Shown here one piece after another: positions 48,401 through 59,951 of a stretch of 64,000 bases of DNA; position 1 is the first letter of the stretch; each line of letters starts with the position of its first letter. This DNA comes from Panagrolaimus kolymaensis (Eukaryota; Nematoda; Chromadorea; Rhabditida; Panagrolaimidae): positions 1,798,001 to 1,862,000 of the forward strand of contig JAJQJQ010000024.1 of NCBI GenBank assembly GCA_028622995.1, written 5' to 3'. The notes beneath the pieces are model-generated. The model was not told the origin of the DNA. It worked only from the letters and a program-made list of their open reading frames with translations, and did no database searches. The position numbers and the translations under genes were made by a program.

Positions 48401-48808
48401 ATGCTAGAAAAATCCATGGCGAACGAAACATTATTAAAGTAAGTTTTTTTGTTTGATATCCAACATTTTTATTGCCTTAATTTTAGGGTCTTTTTGAAAA
48501 TCATATTTTTTGTTCCATTTGGGTTGCTACTATGATTATTCAAGTTTTGATTGTTCATTATGGTGGACATTGGTTTTCAACTTCTCGTTTGGATTTACAT
48601 CAATGGTATGCTTGTATTGGTCTTGGGCTTGGTACTCTTATTTGGGGACAAGTTAGTTTTCTCTTTCTCGTATCTTTTGTATTTTTACCTTTTTAGTTTT
48701 TAGATTGTCGCTTCTTTTCCTATGAATTGGTCTACTAAACAACTCTCACATGTTCGAAGAGGAATAGTCAAAAAAAGCGATGTTCGAAATTTAAAAAAAC
48801 TACCTTAA
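45416..48808 (+). CDS. Plasma-membrane Ca2+-transporting ATPase (PMCA), copy 1
   Basis: Seven exons: 45416-45752, 45801-45920, 45967-46628, 46680-47336, 47401-48438, 48487-48651 and 48704-48808, about 1027 residues. P2B-type ATPase that exports Ca2+ using ATP. Seen: GLCSKLKT N-terminus, DESSLTGES actuator region, VPEGLPLAV in TM4, phosphorylated Asp399 in SDKTGT, KGASE nucleotide-binding motif, and [26 protein letters not shown] hinge motifs. [10 protein letters not shown] last membrane span follows. After it only about 35 residues remain, with no IQTQ-type calmodulin-binding helix. Compared with copy 2 and usual PMCAs, the TM6 block reads VNLNMDT instead of VNLIMDT, KFLVFQ replaces KFLQFQ, and LACSVIK replaces LAYSVKK. 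It is intact and probably functional, but less constrained. Confidence 0.95.
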
Positions 48809-49854
48809 TTTTTGTTTTCTAAATATTTTGCCATTAATTAAATAAATGTTTATTTTATCATTTTCTCATGTTTGCAAGGTGTTTCAATGTATTTATTTCT
48901 TACTTAATGAATTGATAGATGTTTTAGAGTTAACTTTAACTCGAATTTCACTTTTATTGAGGAACTTTCATCGGCAAAAAAAAAGCAAAGCTATCCGAGT
49001 TTCTCGTTATTCACGTGTGTAAGCATTGAAGCTATCAAATGCTTTAGATTATTATTGCTTAGAATAGTTTTTTTACTTTTGAGCATCATTAAACAATCTT
49101 CGAATTCAATGTTAAAATTAATCCATAATCAAATTATGTTAGACGTTTGTCTTTTTTTGCTGTTTTGTCTTGCTTAAAATTTTGTTTTTTTATCCTTTTA
49201 TAATGACTTGGATCAACTGCGTAAATCTCCAAATATTTGCGGTCTTTTATAACATTAAAAGTTTTTATTTAAAGCTCATATCTTCATTTTTCACATTTAT
49301 CTAATATTTGGAGGAACAATTTAGAAAGAAGTAATAAAGCAAAGAAAGAACCAAAAGATAAGTAATAAATTCGAGAAAAAGTGTAAATTATTATTATTCT
49401 AGTAATCATCTATCATAGATAGCTAAATTATTAATTGTGTTTCTATCATGTTAGTCGTAATGGAAAAAAGAAATAATAAAGCTGCAGTTTTTGTTGTTGT
49501 TGCTTGAAATGGATCAAAAAAAGGCTGGCCTTCAATTTTTTGTGCCATTCCCTTCCCAACACGAATCTTTTTAGCCACCAAAAAACTGTCATTTTTGCGC
49601 GCTCTTTATTTTTTCTTCTTCTTCCATGTTTCATTCATAGTTTTGCATAAAATTGTTTGATGATGCCATCATTTTATGTGTTCATTCATTTTTTTTTCAC
49701 GTTCATTCATATTTCTGAATTTCTCGGGTTGCTGTCGCTCCTTTATTTTATTGTTATCAAACAAACGTGAATAAACTTCGTCTCTTTCAGAACGAAATCT
49801 TCAATAATTGGACGACGACAACTTTTTGACTGAAGGTGTTCACAATTTCCTATC
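48809..49854. other. Intergenic between the two Ca2+ pump genes
   Basis: About 1 kb with no supported exon or repeat. Several AATAAA and attatt tracts could serve 3' end formation of copy 1. The 100 bases before 49855 are pyrimidine-rich and likely hold the copy 2 promoter. Confidence 0.5.
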
Positions 49855-52800
49855 ATGTCTTTCAAGGTAATTATACTCGTTTCTTTTATGGTTTCACTCT
49901 TTTTACGTAATTTTTTTTAGCTTTCCTCTCGTAAGATGAATGAAGCCGACTATGAACTATCGATCGATAGCCTGAAAGAACTTATGACTCAACGAAAGAA
50001 TGAAGGCAAAGAAGCTGTTGATAAGCGCTATGGTGGAATTGAAGGCCTATGTTCAAAGCTGAAAACGAATTCATCTAATGGTATCCTCAACAACGAAAAC
50101 GAATTGAACAAACGAAGAGATGCTTTTGGAGTAAATGTAATCCCTCCTCCACCAATGAAGTCATTCTTTGCTTTAGTATGGGATGCATTGAAAGATCTGA
50201 CTCTCATGGTTTTACTTGTTAGTGCTGTCATTTCTCTTGGTCTTTCATTTTATACTCCACCTCATGACGAAGATAAAGGTATGTGTATTCCTTATATGTT
50301 TTATAATTTTATTGTGTTTTTAGCTGCTGATGAATCAGAGAAACAAAGCGGATGGATTGAAGGTGCAGCTATCTTGATTTCTGTTTTGGTTGTTGTTCTT
50401 GTTACATCTTTGAATAATTATACAAAAGAACGACAATTCCGAGGTTTGTACTTTTTAATGTGATATTGGTTCTTATAAAAAGTTTTTAGGTCTCCAATCA
50501 AAGATACAAACAGAGCAGAAATTTGCTGTTATTCGTGATGGATCACAAATTCAAATTCCTGTCAATGAACTTGTTGTTGGAGATATCGCTCAAGTAAAAT
50601 ATGGTGACTTGCTTCCTACTGATGGCATCCTCATCCAATCAAACGATCTCAAGATTGATGAATCTTCTCTCACTGGTGAATCCGATCTCATCAAGAAATC
50701 CGTTGAATCCGATCCCATGCTTCTTTCTGGTACTCATGTTATGGAAGGGAGTGGTCGTATGCTCGTTACAGCTGTTGGAATTCATTCTCAAACTGGTATT
50801 ATCATGTCTCTTTTGGGTGCCGCTGCCTCAGATCACGATCAAAAGGATGAAAAGAAAAAAGGTTAGTATTTAAACAACATTCTTAAGTAACTTACACTTT
50901 TATTGTTTTAGGAGGAAAAGATATTGCTAAAGACAAGAAATCAGGTACATATAATTGTTTTTGAATGATTGATACTTTAAATGTCAACTATATTGTTTCA
51001 AAGAAATTTCATGGTTCATTTTCAGGTCCTCATGAATTGAATGTTGCTCATGCTGAAGATGGTCCAAGTCAAGCTTTACTTCGTAGTAAGAGTAAGTTAT
51101 AAATCAGAGTAATATTGGTTTTTATGTATCACGTGTTATCTTGGTTTATTATTTTTTGTGTACTAATACTTATTATCCTTTTTTCAGAAGAGAAAAACTC
51201 TAAATGCATCGATGAAGCCATTTCTGATGATAATAAACCTGATAAGAAAAAGAAGACAAACGAACGTTCTGTTCTGCAATCAAAGCTCACTAAGCTTGCT
51301 ATCGAAATTGGTTATGCTGGTTCTCTTGTTGCTATTTTAACCGTAGTTCTTCTTTGTACTCGATTTTCAATCACTCATTATCTGATGGAAGGCCAAGATT
51401 TTGCTTTATCTGATTTCCGATATTTCATCAGCTTTTTGATCATTGGTGTTACAGTTTTGGTCGTTGCTGTTCCAGAAGGTTTACCATTGGCTGTAACCAT
51501 ATCGTTAGCATATTCAGTTAAAAAGGTAATTTTTATTATTACTTTTTTTTACACTCTCTTGTTTTTTAGATGATGAAGGATAACAACCTTGTTCGACACC
51601 TTGATGCCTGCGAAACGATGGGAAATGCCACAACCATTTGCTCTGACAAAACCGGAACTCTTACAACAAATCGGATGACAGTGGTTGAATCTTATGTTGC
51701 TGGTCACCATTATACTACTGAAGAAGCTCTTCTTTTTGAAAATTTGGATCTTGCTTTTGCCAAACTTCTTATTGAAGCTATTAGCATTAATGGTAGCTAT
51801 GCTTCACAAACCTTGCCACCAACAAAAGAAGGAGAACAAATGATTCAACTTGGAAATAAAACTGAATGTTCTCTACTTGGTTTTGTGCTTTCTATGGGTC
51901 AAAGCTATCAATCTATGCGTGATGAACATCCTGAAAATTCTTTCCATAAAGTTTTCACATTTAACTCTGTTCGGAAATCCATGGCAACGGTGATTCAAAA
52001 CAAAGAACGTGGAGGTTATCGTGTTTATACCAAAGGTGCTTCTGAAATTATGCTCGCTCGTTGTAAATGGATCATTGGACCTGATAATAGTGTTTTAACT
52101 TTTGGTACCGTTGATAGAAAACAAATTATTAAAGATGTTATTGAACCTATGGCTTCTCGTGGTTTACGAACTATTTGCATCGCATACAAGGATTATGTTC
52201 AAGAGACTACACGTGAAAATGATGTGAGTATTTAGAATTTTTTCATTGTTATTAGCTTTCGATTCATTATTTGATTTTTAGGCCATTTATGATGATAAAG
52301 TTGATTGGGAGGATGAAACTTCTGTTTTCAATAATCTTACTTGCCTTATTATCGTTGGAATTCAAGATCCTGTTCGACCTGAAGTTCCTGATGCTATTAG
52401 AAAATGTCAAGAAGCTGGTATTACTGTTCGTATGGTTACTGGAGATAATATCAACACTGCTCGAGCTATCGCAACTTCTTGTGGAATTTTGAAACCTGGA
52501 GAAGATTTCCTAGCATTAGAAGGCAAAGAATTCAATGAACGTATTCGCAATGAAAATGGTGAAATCAATCAAACCAAACTTGATGATATTTGGCCAAAAC
52601 TACGTGTTCTTGCTCGTGCTCAACCAACAGACAAATACAATTTGGTCAAAGGCATCATTGATAGTCAAATTTCTGATGAACGTGAAGTTGTTGCTGTTAC
52701 TGGTGATGGTACAAATGATGGCCCTGCTCTCAAAAAAGCTGATGTTGGTTTCGCTATGGGTATTGCTGGTACAGATGTTGCTAAAGAAGCTTCCGATATC

Positions 52801-53646
52801 ATCTTAACTGATGATAATTTCACTTCCATTGTCAAAGCTGTTATGTGGGGAAGAAATGTCTATGATTCAATTGCAAAGTTCCTCCAATTTCAACTCACCG
52901 TCAATGTCGTTGCTGTCGTGGTTGCATTTGTTGGTGCATGTGCTATTCAAGATACTCCTTTGAAAGCTGTTCAAATGTTATGGGTCAATTTGATTATGGA
53001 TACTTTGGCTTCCCTTGCTCTTGCAACTGAACTTCCTACAGAAGATTTACTCAAAAGAAAACCATATGGTCGTACAAGTCCCTTAATTTCTCCTATTATG
53101 ACTAAGAACATTATTGGGCATGCGTTCTATCAACTCGTCGTTCTTTTTACTCTTATCTTCTATGGTGAAAGAATTTTTGGCATTCCTTCTGGTCGTTGGC
53201 TTCCTTTGGGTTCTCTTCCTTCTCAACATTTTACTATTGTCTTTAACTCGTTTGTGATGATGGCGCTCTTCAACGAATTGAATGCAAGAAAAATCCATGG
53301 AGAACGAAACATTTTTAAAGTGAGTTTTTCTTCACCATATTTGCCTGTTTATTTCTTCGTTTTAGGGTCTTTTTTCAAATCATCTTTTTTATTCCATTTG
53401 GATTGCAACAATGGTTCTTCAAGTTCTAATTGTCCAATTTGGTCGTCAATGGTTTTCAGTACATGTCGGTGGTTTAGAATGGTATCAATGGCTTGTATGT
53501 GTTTGCCTTGGTCTTGGAACTCTTGTATGGGGACAAGTGAGTTTTTTTTGATTTATTACAATACTTTTAATCTTTTCTTTTTATAGGTCGTCACATCTAT
53601 TCCGTTAAAATGGTTTGGTAAAGAATCTTCTGATGTTCAAAATTAA
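49855..53646 (+). CDS. Plasma-membrane Ca2+-transporting ATPase (PMCA), copy 2
   Basis: Eleven exons: 49855-49866, 49921-50278, 50324-50443, 50490-50861, 50912-50944, 51026-51091, 51188-51525, 51570-52223, 52282-53319, 53366-53536 and 53587-53646, about 1073 residues. A tiny first exon (MSFK) precedes [15 protein letters not shown]; the internal ATG at 49936 is an alternative start. Same P2B motifs as copy 1, with Asp459 in SDKTGT and the canonical [10 protein letters not shown] and VNLIMDT. Two short extra exons enlarge the Lys/Asp-rich loop between the actuator domain and TM3 (about residues 280-335), a region known to bind acidic lipid and vary by splicing in PMCAs. The C-terminus stops 19 residues after GLGTLVWGQ, without a calmodulin-binding tail. 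It looks like the better-preserved copy. Confidence 0.95.
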
Positions 53647-56600
53647 ATTATGTAGTAATCATTACGTTTGAATTCTATTAATTTCGTTTTTTGTTAATAA
53701 ATGATTTACTACCATTTTACTTGTCTTTATTTTTGTTCTTCTGTTTGTTCGTTGTTGTTGGATTCTTTTCCCTGATTTTTTGTTATTTGGTGCTTTTTCA
53801 TTTTTGCATGGAAAAGTATTAAGTTTTACTTACACAATGTCTTTCCTGTTATTATTTTTCACATCTTTTTAAGAAACGTATTTTCTTTTTTTCTATGTTT
53901 AGTAATTATTATTATCCTTGACGGCATCATTCCCATTTAATTGCAATCATCTTCACCAACATAAAATAATTTCCAAAATCAGGAGGCGTATATTATATTT
54001 ACTTGTCTCATCCCAATTAGTTGTTCCAATTAAATTCATTTAATTGCCTTTGCTGGAAGAGTATTTATATAGCCATAATTTTTTTAAGTTTTATTAATGT
54101 AACGATATTTTTCTTCCCATTTAATTTTAGGAACTTATTTTCTTCTTCTTTTGAAGATACTGTAGCTTTTAATGAGTATTTTCTTAGCAGTTTTTTGACT
54201 ATAGTGGATTTGGAAATTATTTATTTAAAAAAGGGAATAAGGAATTTGGGGGTTTAAAACTACGATAATATTTTTTTTGCTTCGTTTTGTGCGCTGCAAA
54301 ATATGGTTTAGTAATTTATCAAATTTTTGTCAACCATTTTTGCTTCTTTTTTTGGATAAAAAATTGTTTGAATGGGTTTTTGCTTTTCAAATGGATAAAA
54401 CAAACAACTATTTTTTGGCCGAATAAACCAATAATATGTATGTATGTTTCATGGAAAAGCTTCCATTTTCGAAGTTTGTTTTATTTATTCATTTGGAATT
54501 TTTTTTGCTTTATCAGAAAGAACGAGTTTTAAAAGAATAATGCAAAAAAGTAAATAGTTTTAAACTCCATTTGTGTTGGTTCTTTGTTATGCATTTTTTT
54601 TATGGTCATGGATGCATGCGTTGTTTTCGAAGCTGGTTTATTCTAATCTAGTTTTTTTATCGATGCTTGCTAAAATATTACAAGTTTACGGTAAAATCTT
54701 GCTTTTTACAAGTTTTATCAATAATAAAAATGGAAGTAGCGGAAAGTGGGAGGATATGAATGGATGCATATTTTGTGAATTTTAAAAAGTAGTCTAACTA
54801 AAAAAATTTATTTTATTTGTTATTCCTTCAATATAAATGTTTGTGACGCAATATAAAAAGGTTCCAAAAAAAGAATGAAAAACAAAAAGGTGGTTTGAGC
54901 TTTGTTCATACATCGAAGGTAATAAAATTTTTATGGATTTAGCATAACAAAATATGTGTATTTCATTGCGAACAGTTAGTAAAGTAAGTAGTTCAGAATT
55001 TATTAAATTTTATTTTAGTGGGATGGTGGAGTAAGAGGCAAAGGAATCTTTGGTTGAGAAAGAAAAAAGTGGAGCGCGGAATTTTTAGCAACAAAAAAAA
55101 TATTTCTTTTAACAGTTTCGCATTCTTGCTTCATTACTATTTTTAGTATGCATTTTTTGGATAAAAATATGGAAATTTTTGGTGAAATAATAACTTCAAA
55201 ATAAGAAAATGGTTGAGGGAAGTTTTTATAATTCACGAAAAAAAGACTTTGAAACAAAATTATTTGCGGCAAAAGAGATGGATTTTTTTTAGCTTTTCAT
55301 TTTATTTTTGCAACACTTAATTTATTTTTGGCAGCAAAATCTTATTGCAGAAATTAGCTATATATTATTATATGTTTTTTTTTCTTACTTTTTTCTTTCT
55401 TTATCAATGAATGGATAAAAAAGAAAAAGAAAGACCACCTTTTTTCATTAATGAAAAAACTCAAGGGTTGTAAAAAATAGGCTATATTTTTTTTTTGCAA
55501 TTTTTATAATACTAGTGAATTATTGAAAAAAAAGGAAGGTGCAAAGGAAAAAACCTTTAATCTTTATAAAAATGAAAAGGTGCTTGGTTGTTTAGAAAAC
55601 TAGGGAGTTTAAGTTTTTTAAAAGGCTACGAATATACCTATTTTTTGTTGGTAAAAAGTTTAAGTTGGTTTTGCAAAAAAAAAAAAAAATAACTTCGAGT
55701 AAAACCGATATTTTTTCTCTTGATAATTTGAGATTTAAATAATGGAAGCTTTTATGGCCTATTACCACCACTACTATCTCCAAAGCGTTTAAAGAGGCAA
55801 AAAACTAATTTATGATCGTGTGCTTGCTTGTTTGTCAGTTCTTTCTCCCACTTTTACGAACATTTGATAAGTTGTTTCATAACTTTCTTTGTTTAGTCTT
55901 TTGGAAAATTATTTGAAAAAAAATAAGAACAAAGTATTTTTGAATTCTTTCTCAATTTTTTAGAAAATAAAGCAAGCACCAAAAAGGACAAAGGAATAGC
56001 AGCATCTCTTAAAATTAATTATCTGCCTTTTTTGTCGTTGAATCTAATTATAATTTTTTTGCCATTTTACTTTAAAAATTCTAATATAAACTTTTTTTTG
56101 TGAATTTAAAATCACAAATAGCCAACACTTGACCAAATTATGAAGAAAAAAATGTTAGAAAATTTTCAATGAAATTTTTTTATAAAAAACAAGAACTTTT
56201 GATAATAAAAAAAATAAGTATTTTGTACATAAAAGCGACGAAATTATATCTATGAGAAAATTATGATGTGGTTTGGGTTGGTTACCTAACTATGAGGCAT
56301 TAAATTAAAATAAAATTTTCAATCATCTTTTTTTCCAAACAAAAAAGCTTTCACATGTACTTTGTTTTTTTTAGAGAGGCAAGACTTTTTTTTCTAAAGA
56401 AAGTTTTCATTTTTGTATTTAATTAATTAATATTGTTTGGGGTTGTAAATTTATAAAATTGTAAAAGCAAAAAAATTAGTAGTTTCTTTTCCTTTCTTTT
56501 TTTCTCTGAAAACTTTTTTTTGCGATGTTGTGTAAGAAAACGAGTTTTTAAAGGAATTATTATCCTTGAAGCTACTGTAAATAATTAAAACTCCTTCGAA

Positions 56601-56977
56601 AGCCAATTATTTTTTGTTGAATTATGTTAATTGTGTTTTATCAGAATAAAATACGGTAGCTCGCGGTCCTTTACATTTACTTCTTTTTTTTAAATTCGTG
56701 ATTTGTCAGAATTTATAATTGCGCTTTCGTGATTTTATATATTTTTTTCATTATTTTTTCTGTTTATTAATTAAATTAAAATTGAACATCTTTTTTGAGA
56801 AATTTTTTTTTTCTAGATCACCGAGAATCTCTTTATTTGTGGTCAAAGTTAATATTCGTTAATATTTGTTGTTGTTTTTTACCCACCTCGACGACAACTA
56901 TTGTTTTTTTGTTTTTGTTTGATTGACTGACAAACATATTAACAACACACACAAACACACATTTACATTTATTCAGG
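53647..56977. other. Long AT-rich intergenic region
   Basis: About 3.3 kb of T- and A-run-rich DNA with only short stop-bounded frames. No domain, splice chain, RNA gene or tandem repeat is recognisable. The AAACTG word is essentially absent here, in contrast to the DNA right of 58 kb. The 3' end likely contains the nlp-42 promoter. Confidence 0.5.
56966..56977 (+). promoter_or_regulatory. Probable trans-splice acceptor of nlp-42
   Basis: The string tttattcag ends at 56976, one base before the start codon. There is no partner donor nearby, so it looks like a spliced-leader acceptor giving a very short 5'UTR. Confidence 0.5.
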
Positions 56978-57800
56978 ATGTTATCGGTATTTAAAATTAA
57001 TTTGATTTCATGCTTTGTTGTTGCATCAACATTTTTAATTTGTTTCACCTCAGCTCAACAAGCCCCTGGTATGTTTTATTTTACTTTACATATATCTTTA
57101 AAAGAGCAAATTTTCTTGGTGAATTTTTTTTCCTAAAAACAGCACAAATTTTTGAAAAATTTATTGAAGAATAATTTTGATTCTTTTAGAAACTGGCTTT
57201 TGGCTTACGGGGAGGTTTAATATAAAATTTTTTAGTTTTCCTAAAATTAAGTAATTTTTGTTAGATTTTTATTTTTTTGATCGTCTGCTTTTTTTTCAGT
57301 CGAAATAACCCAGACTTAACTTTTTTTTAAATCTTTCACTGATTTATCGGATCACTAAAGTTTCTTCTTTTTGTCTTAAGAAATCCCAAATTACTCAAAT
57401 AACTGTTTACAAATTTATACTATATTTTTTTTCAGTTTACAATCGACGCTTATTTGATGTAAGCACATTTCGTTCAATGTTTCCATTTCGCAATGGTAAA
57501 GCTGTTCCATTCCATGTAGCTCAAGCTCAACAATTTTTACCATTATTAAAGAAATCGGATGCTCGATGGGAGGATCTTGGATGGGCATGGGGTAAACGAT
57601 CGAATGATGAATATTTCCTTCCACCCTCCACAAATCTCAATGAAGTTGGAGTATCTAATTTGGTTTCATCTCCATCTTCCACAAATAATAATAATAATGA
57701 AGGTGGAATAATTAATGATCGAAGACAAACGCGTTCCATGAAACAAGTTAAAAAAAATCCTGATTGGCATGATCTTGGTTGGGCATGGGGAAGAAAATAA
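56978..57800 (+). CDS. nlp-42: NLP-42-type neuropeptide precursor (W-x6-W-amide)
   Basis: Exons 56978-57068 and 57436-57800 give 151 residues. Residues 1-28 are a signal peptide (CFVVASTFLICFTSA). Two peptides are bounded by dibasic sites: after KK, SDARWEDLGWAW with GKR (Gly becomes the amide), and after KK, NPDWHDLGWAW with GRK at the very end. Both contain W, six residues, W-amide, the myoinhibitory peptide / allatostatin-B pattern. NPDW.DLG.AW matches the C. elegans NLP-42 peptides as I know them. The spacer holds a low-complexity Asn run. The product is expected to be secreted from neurons and to act on a G-protein-coupled receptor. Two AAACTG or AACTG words occur in the intron. Confidence 0.92.
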
Positions 57801-59951
57801 ACCATTTTTAGCAACAAAAAAAAATAAAGTTTTAAAAAAAGTCTGTCGTCATCGTCGTTCCACATTTTTATTTTAGTCGCGTCTGATTCATTTGTTTCAT
57901 TTTATCTGTTTCCAAAAGAAATGTTATAACTTTGTGTGTGTTTTATAAAATAATTTATTGAAGAAAAAAAATTAAACTATACTTTGTAATCTTAAAAAAA
58001 AATAAAGCTGATTCTGTTGAAATTAAAGAAAAAAAACTGTGGACCATTGCCATTCATAATCTTTTAATAAAATAATTAAATTTTTAAAAGTTTCAATTTG
58101 GGCTCAAGGACTTTTTTGGAAATTTGAATAAAAATAAAATTAAACTGTGTCACTTTAAACATAAATAATTTATATTTTTGAATCAGAACATTAAAAAAAA
58201 CTGTACAATAACATTCCCAAAATAAACTGTGAAATGACGAAACTCTGATTTTTTGACGCATTAATAATAATTACAAAAAAAAATTTATTAGTAATTTTTC
58301 ATTGCGATCATACTTTGCTTTTTAACGATCAAATTTGGCACCTCAAACTATAATTTTTCGATGGAAAAAAATAAAGGAAATTTTTAATTAAAGGTTATTA
58401 TTATTATTCTAAATTGCAGGAGAAAATTATAGTTGGGGAAAAAAACTGTTGAAGATTGTTGTCATATTTTTTTCAAGAAAGTACCTTGCTTTTTACAGAA
58501 TAAATATTAAATACTATCTTGCTCGGAAGTTATTGTCTCAAATTTATTTTTAACTGTCTTTTTCCACAAATCTGTTATTTTGCATAAACATTTTTTTAAA
58601 TTTCAAATTTTAAAACTGAAACAACATTTTTCCCAGCAAAAAAAAGAGTTAAAAAGGGTTTAATTTAATCAATTTTTAATACATATATTTTTTATAATTG
58701 CAACGAAAAAAAATGCTTGAAGTGAAGAAAACGTCAAACATGATTCCATGCTTGCAAGGAAAGCAAACAGGCGTTTTGTTTGCCTTCTTTTAAATATTTT
58801 CTTCTTCCTCCTTCTTCCCTCATTTTGTTCTTTTCTTCTTCTCATGCCTTTTAAAAATGACGCCATTAATTTTTCTCCATTTCTTTCTTTTATGTTTTTT
58901 TTTGTTGCTTGCTTGCTTGCCTGAAGGCATTAATATGGAAAAAAAAGGAAAAAATAATAGAATGAAAGAATAAATATACGTCATCAAGCGAGCTAGCCAA
59001 CGAGTAGTTATTATTCCATTTATTTTTCCTTCTCAAAATAAAAATATAAAGAAACATAAAAGTCTCTCCTCTTTTTTGAGGCATCTCTCTCCCTCTCATT
59101 CTTCACTTTGCCATCGGCTGCTTTATTTTTTCTTCTGATGAATGAATGAAAAAGAGCCTAGCTGCTTCTAGAAAAAAAAACCATAGAAGGCAGAGAACGT
59201 AACAAAAAAAAATGAAGAGAGAAAGCACGAAGAAAAAAGAAAAATGGCATTCAACTACGCAAGCAAGCCTATTTTTTTTTTTTGACATACATTATTGACT
59301 CAAATATGGAAATGAAAGAAGAAAAGCAACGCAGCAGCTTTTCAAGCTTTAGAAATAATTCTTACGCCCCCATGCTTTCGTTCTTTTTTTTTGTTTTGTT
59401 TCTATGCCGCGTTGCGTTGTAGCGAGGAATATATTGATTAGAATATTCTGGAATAAATATATTTTTATAAACTGTTTGAGTTCAATTTAGACTTGAGTTT
59501 TTTTAAACTGGAATAATTTCTTCCCAGTAAGCATGCATGAAACTAATTATTTTAAACTTTAACTTCACACTGTAAGTTAAAATTCCCATAAATTTGTTTA
59601 TTTTTTAATAACTGCGTAAATACCTTTATCGCCTTTTCCTCACAACTCTGTAATTTTAGAAATAGGTGTCTAAGTAAAACAAAACAAAAAAAAATAAACT
59701 AAAATTATTATAAACTGAGTTTTTTTGCTTATAAAATATTTATTTAATTTTTTTAAACTGTTTTCTTTTTTTTAATGCGTGACTTTTTATATTTCTTAAA
59801 ACTGTACAGAACGCAAACCAAACGCGTCGAGAATAAATTAAAAATAAAAACTGAGCTTTTCTATTCAAAACTTTTTATTTTTAGAATTTCATCTTTAAAC
59901 TGTTATTTATTTTAACAACAACAAAAAAACTGGACCTTGGTATTTAAAAAT
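57801..59951. other. Intergenic between nlp-42 and the RUNDC1-like gene
   Basis: The first 150 bases carry AATAAA signals for nlp-42 (for example near 57822). AAACTG words are dense at 58.03-58.62 kb and again from 59.47 kb, leaving a gap of about 850 bp (58.63-59.46 kb) that is free of them. This gap may hold the RUNDC1 promoter. No exon supported. Confidence 0.55.

Noticed and set aside
53647..56977. Several 60-85 codon ORFs in the long intergenic region
   Set aside because: All are Phe/Lys-rich composition artefacts without start context, splice partners or motifs.
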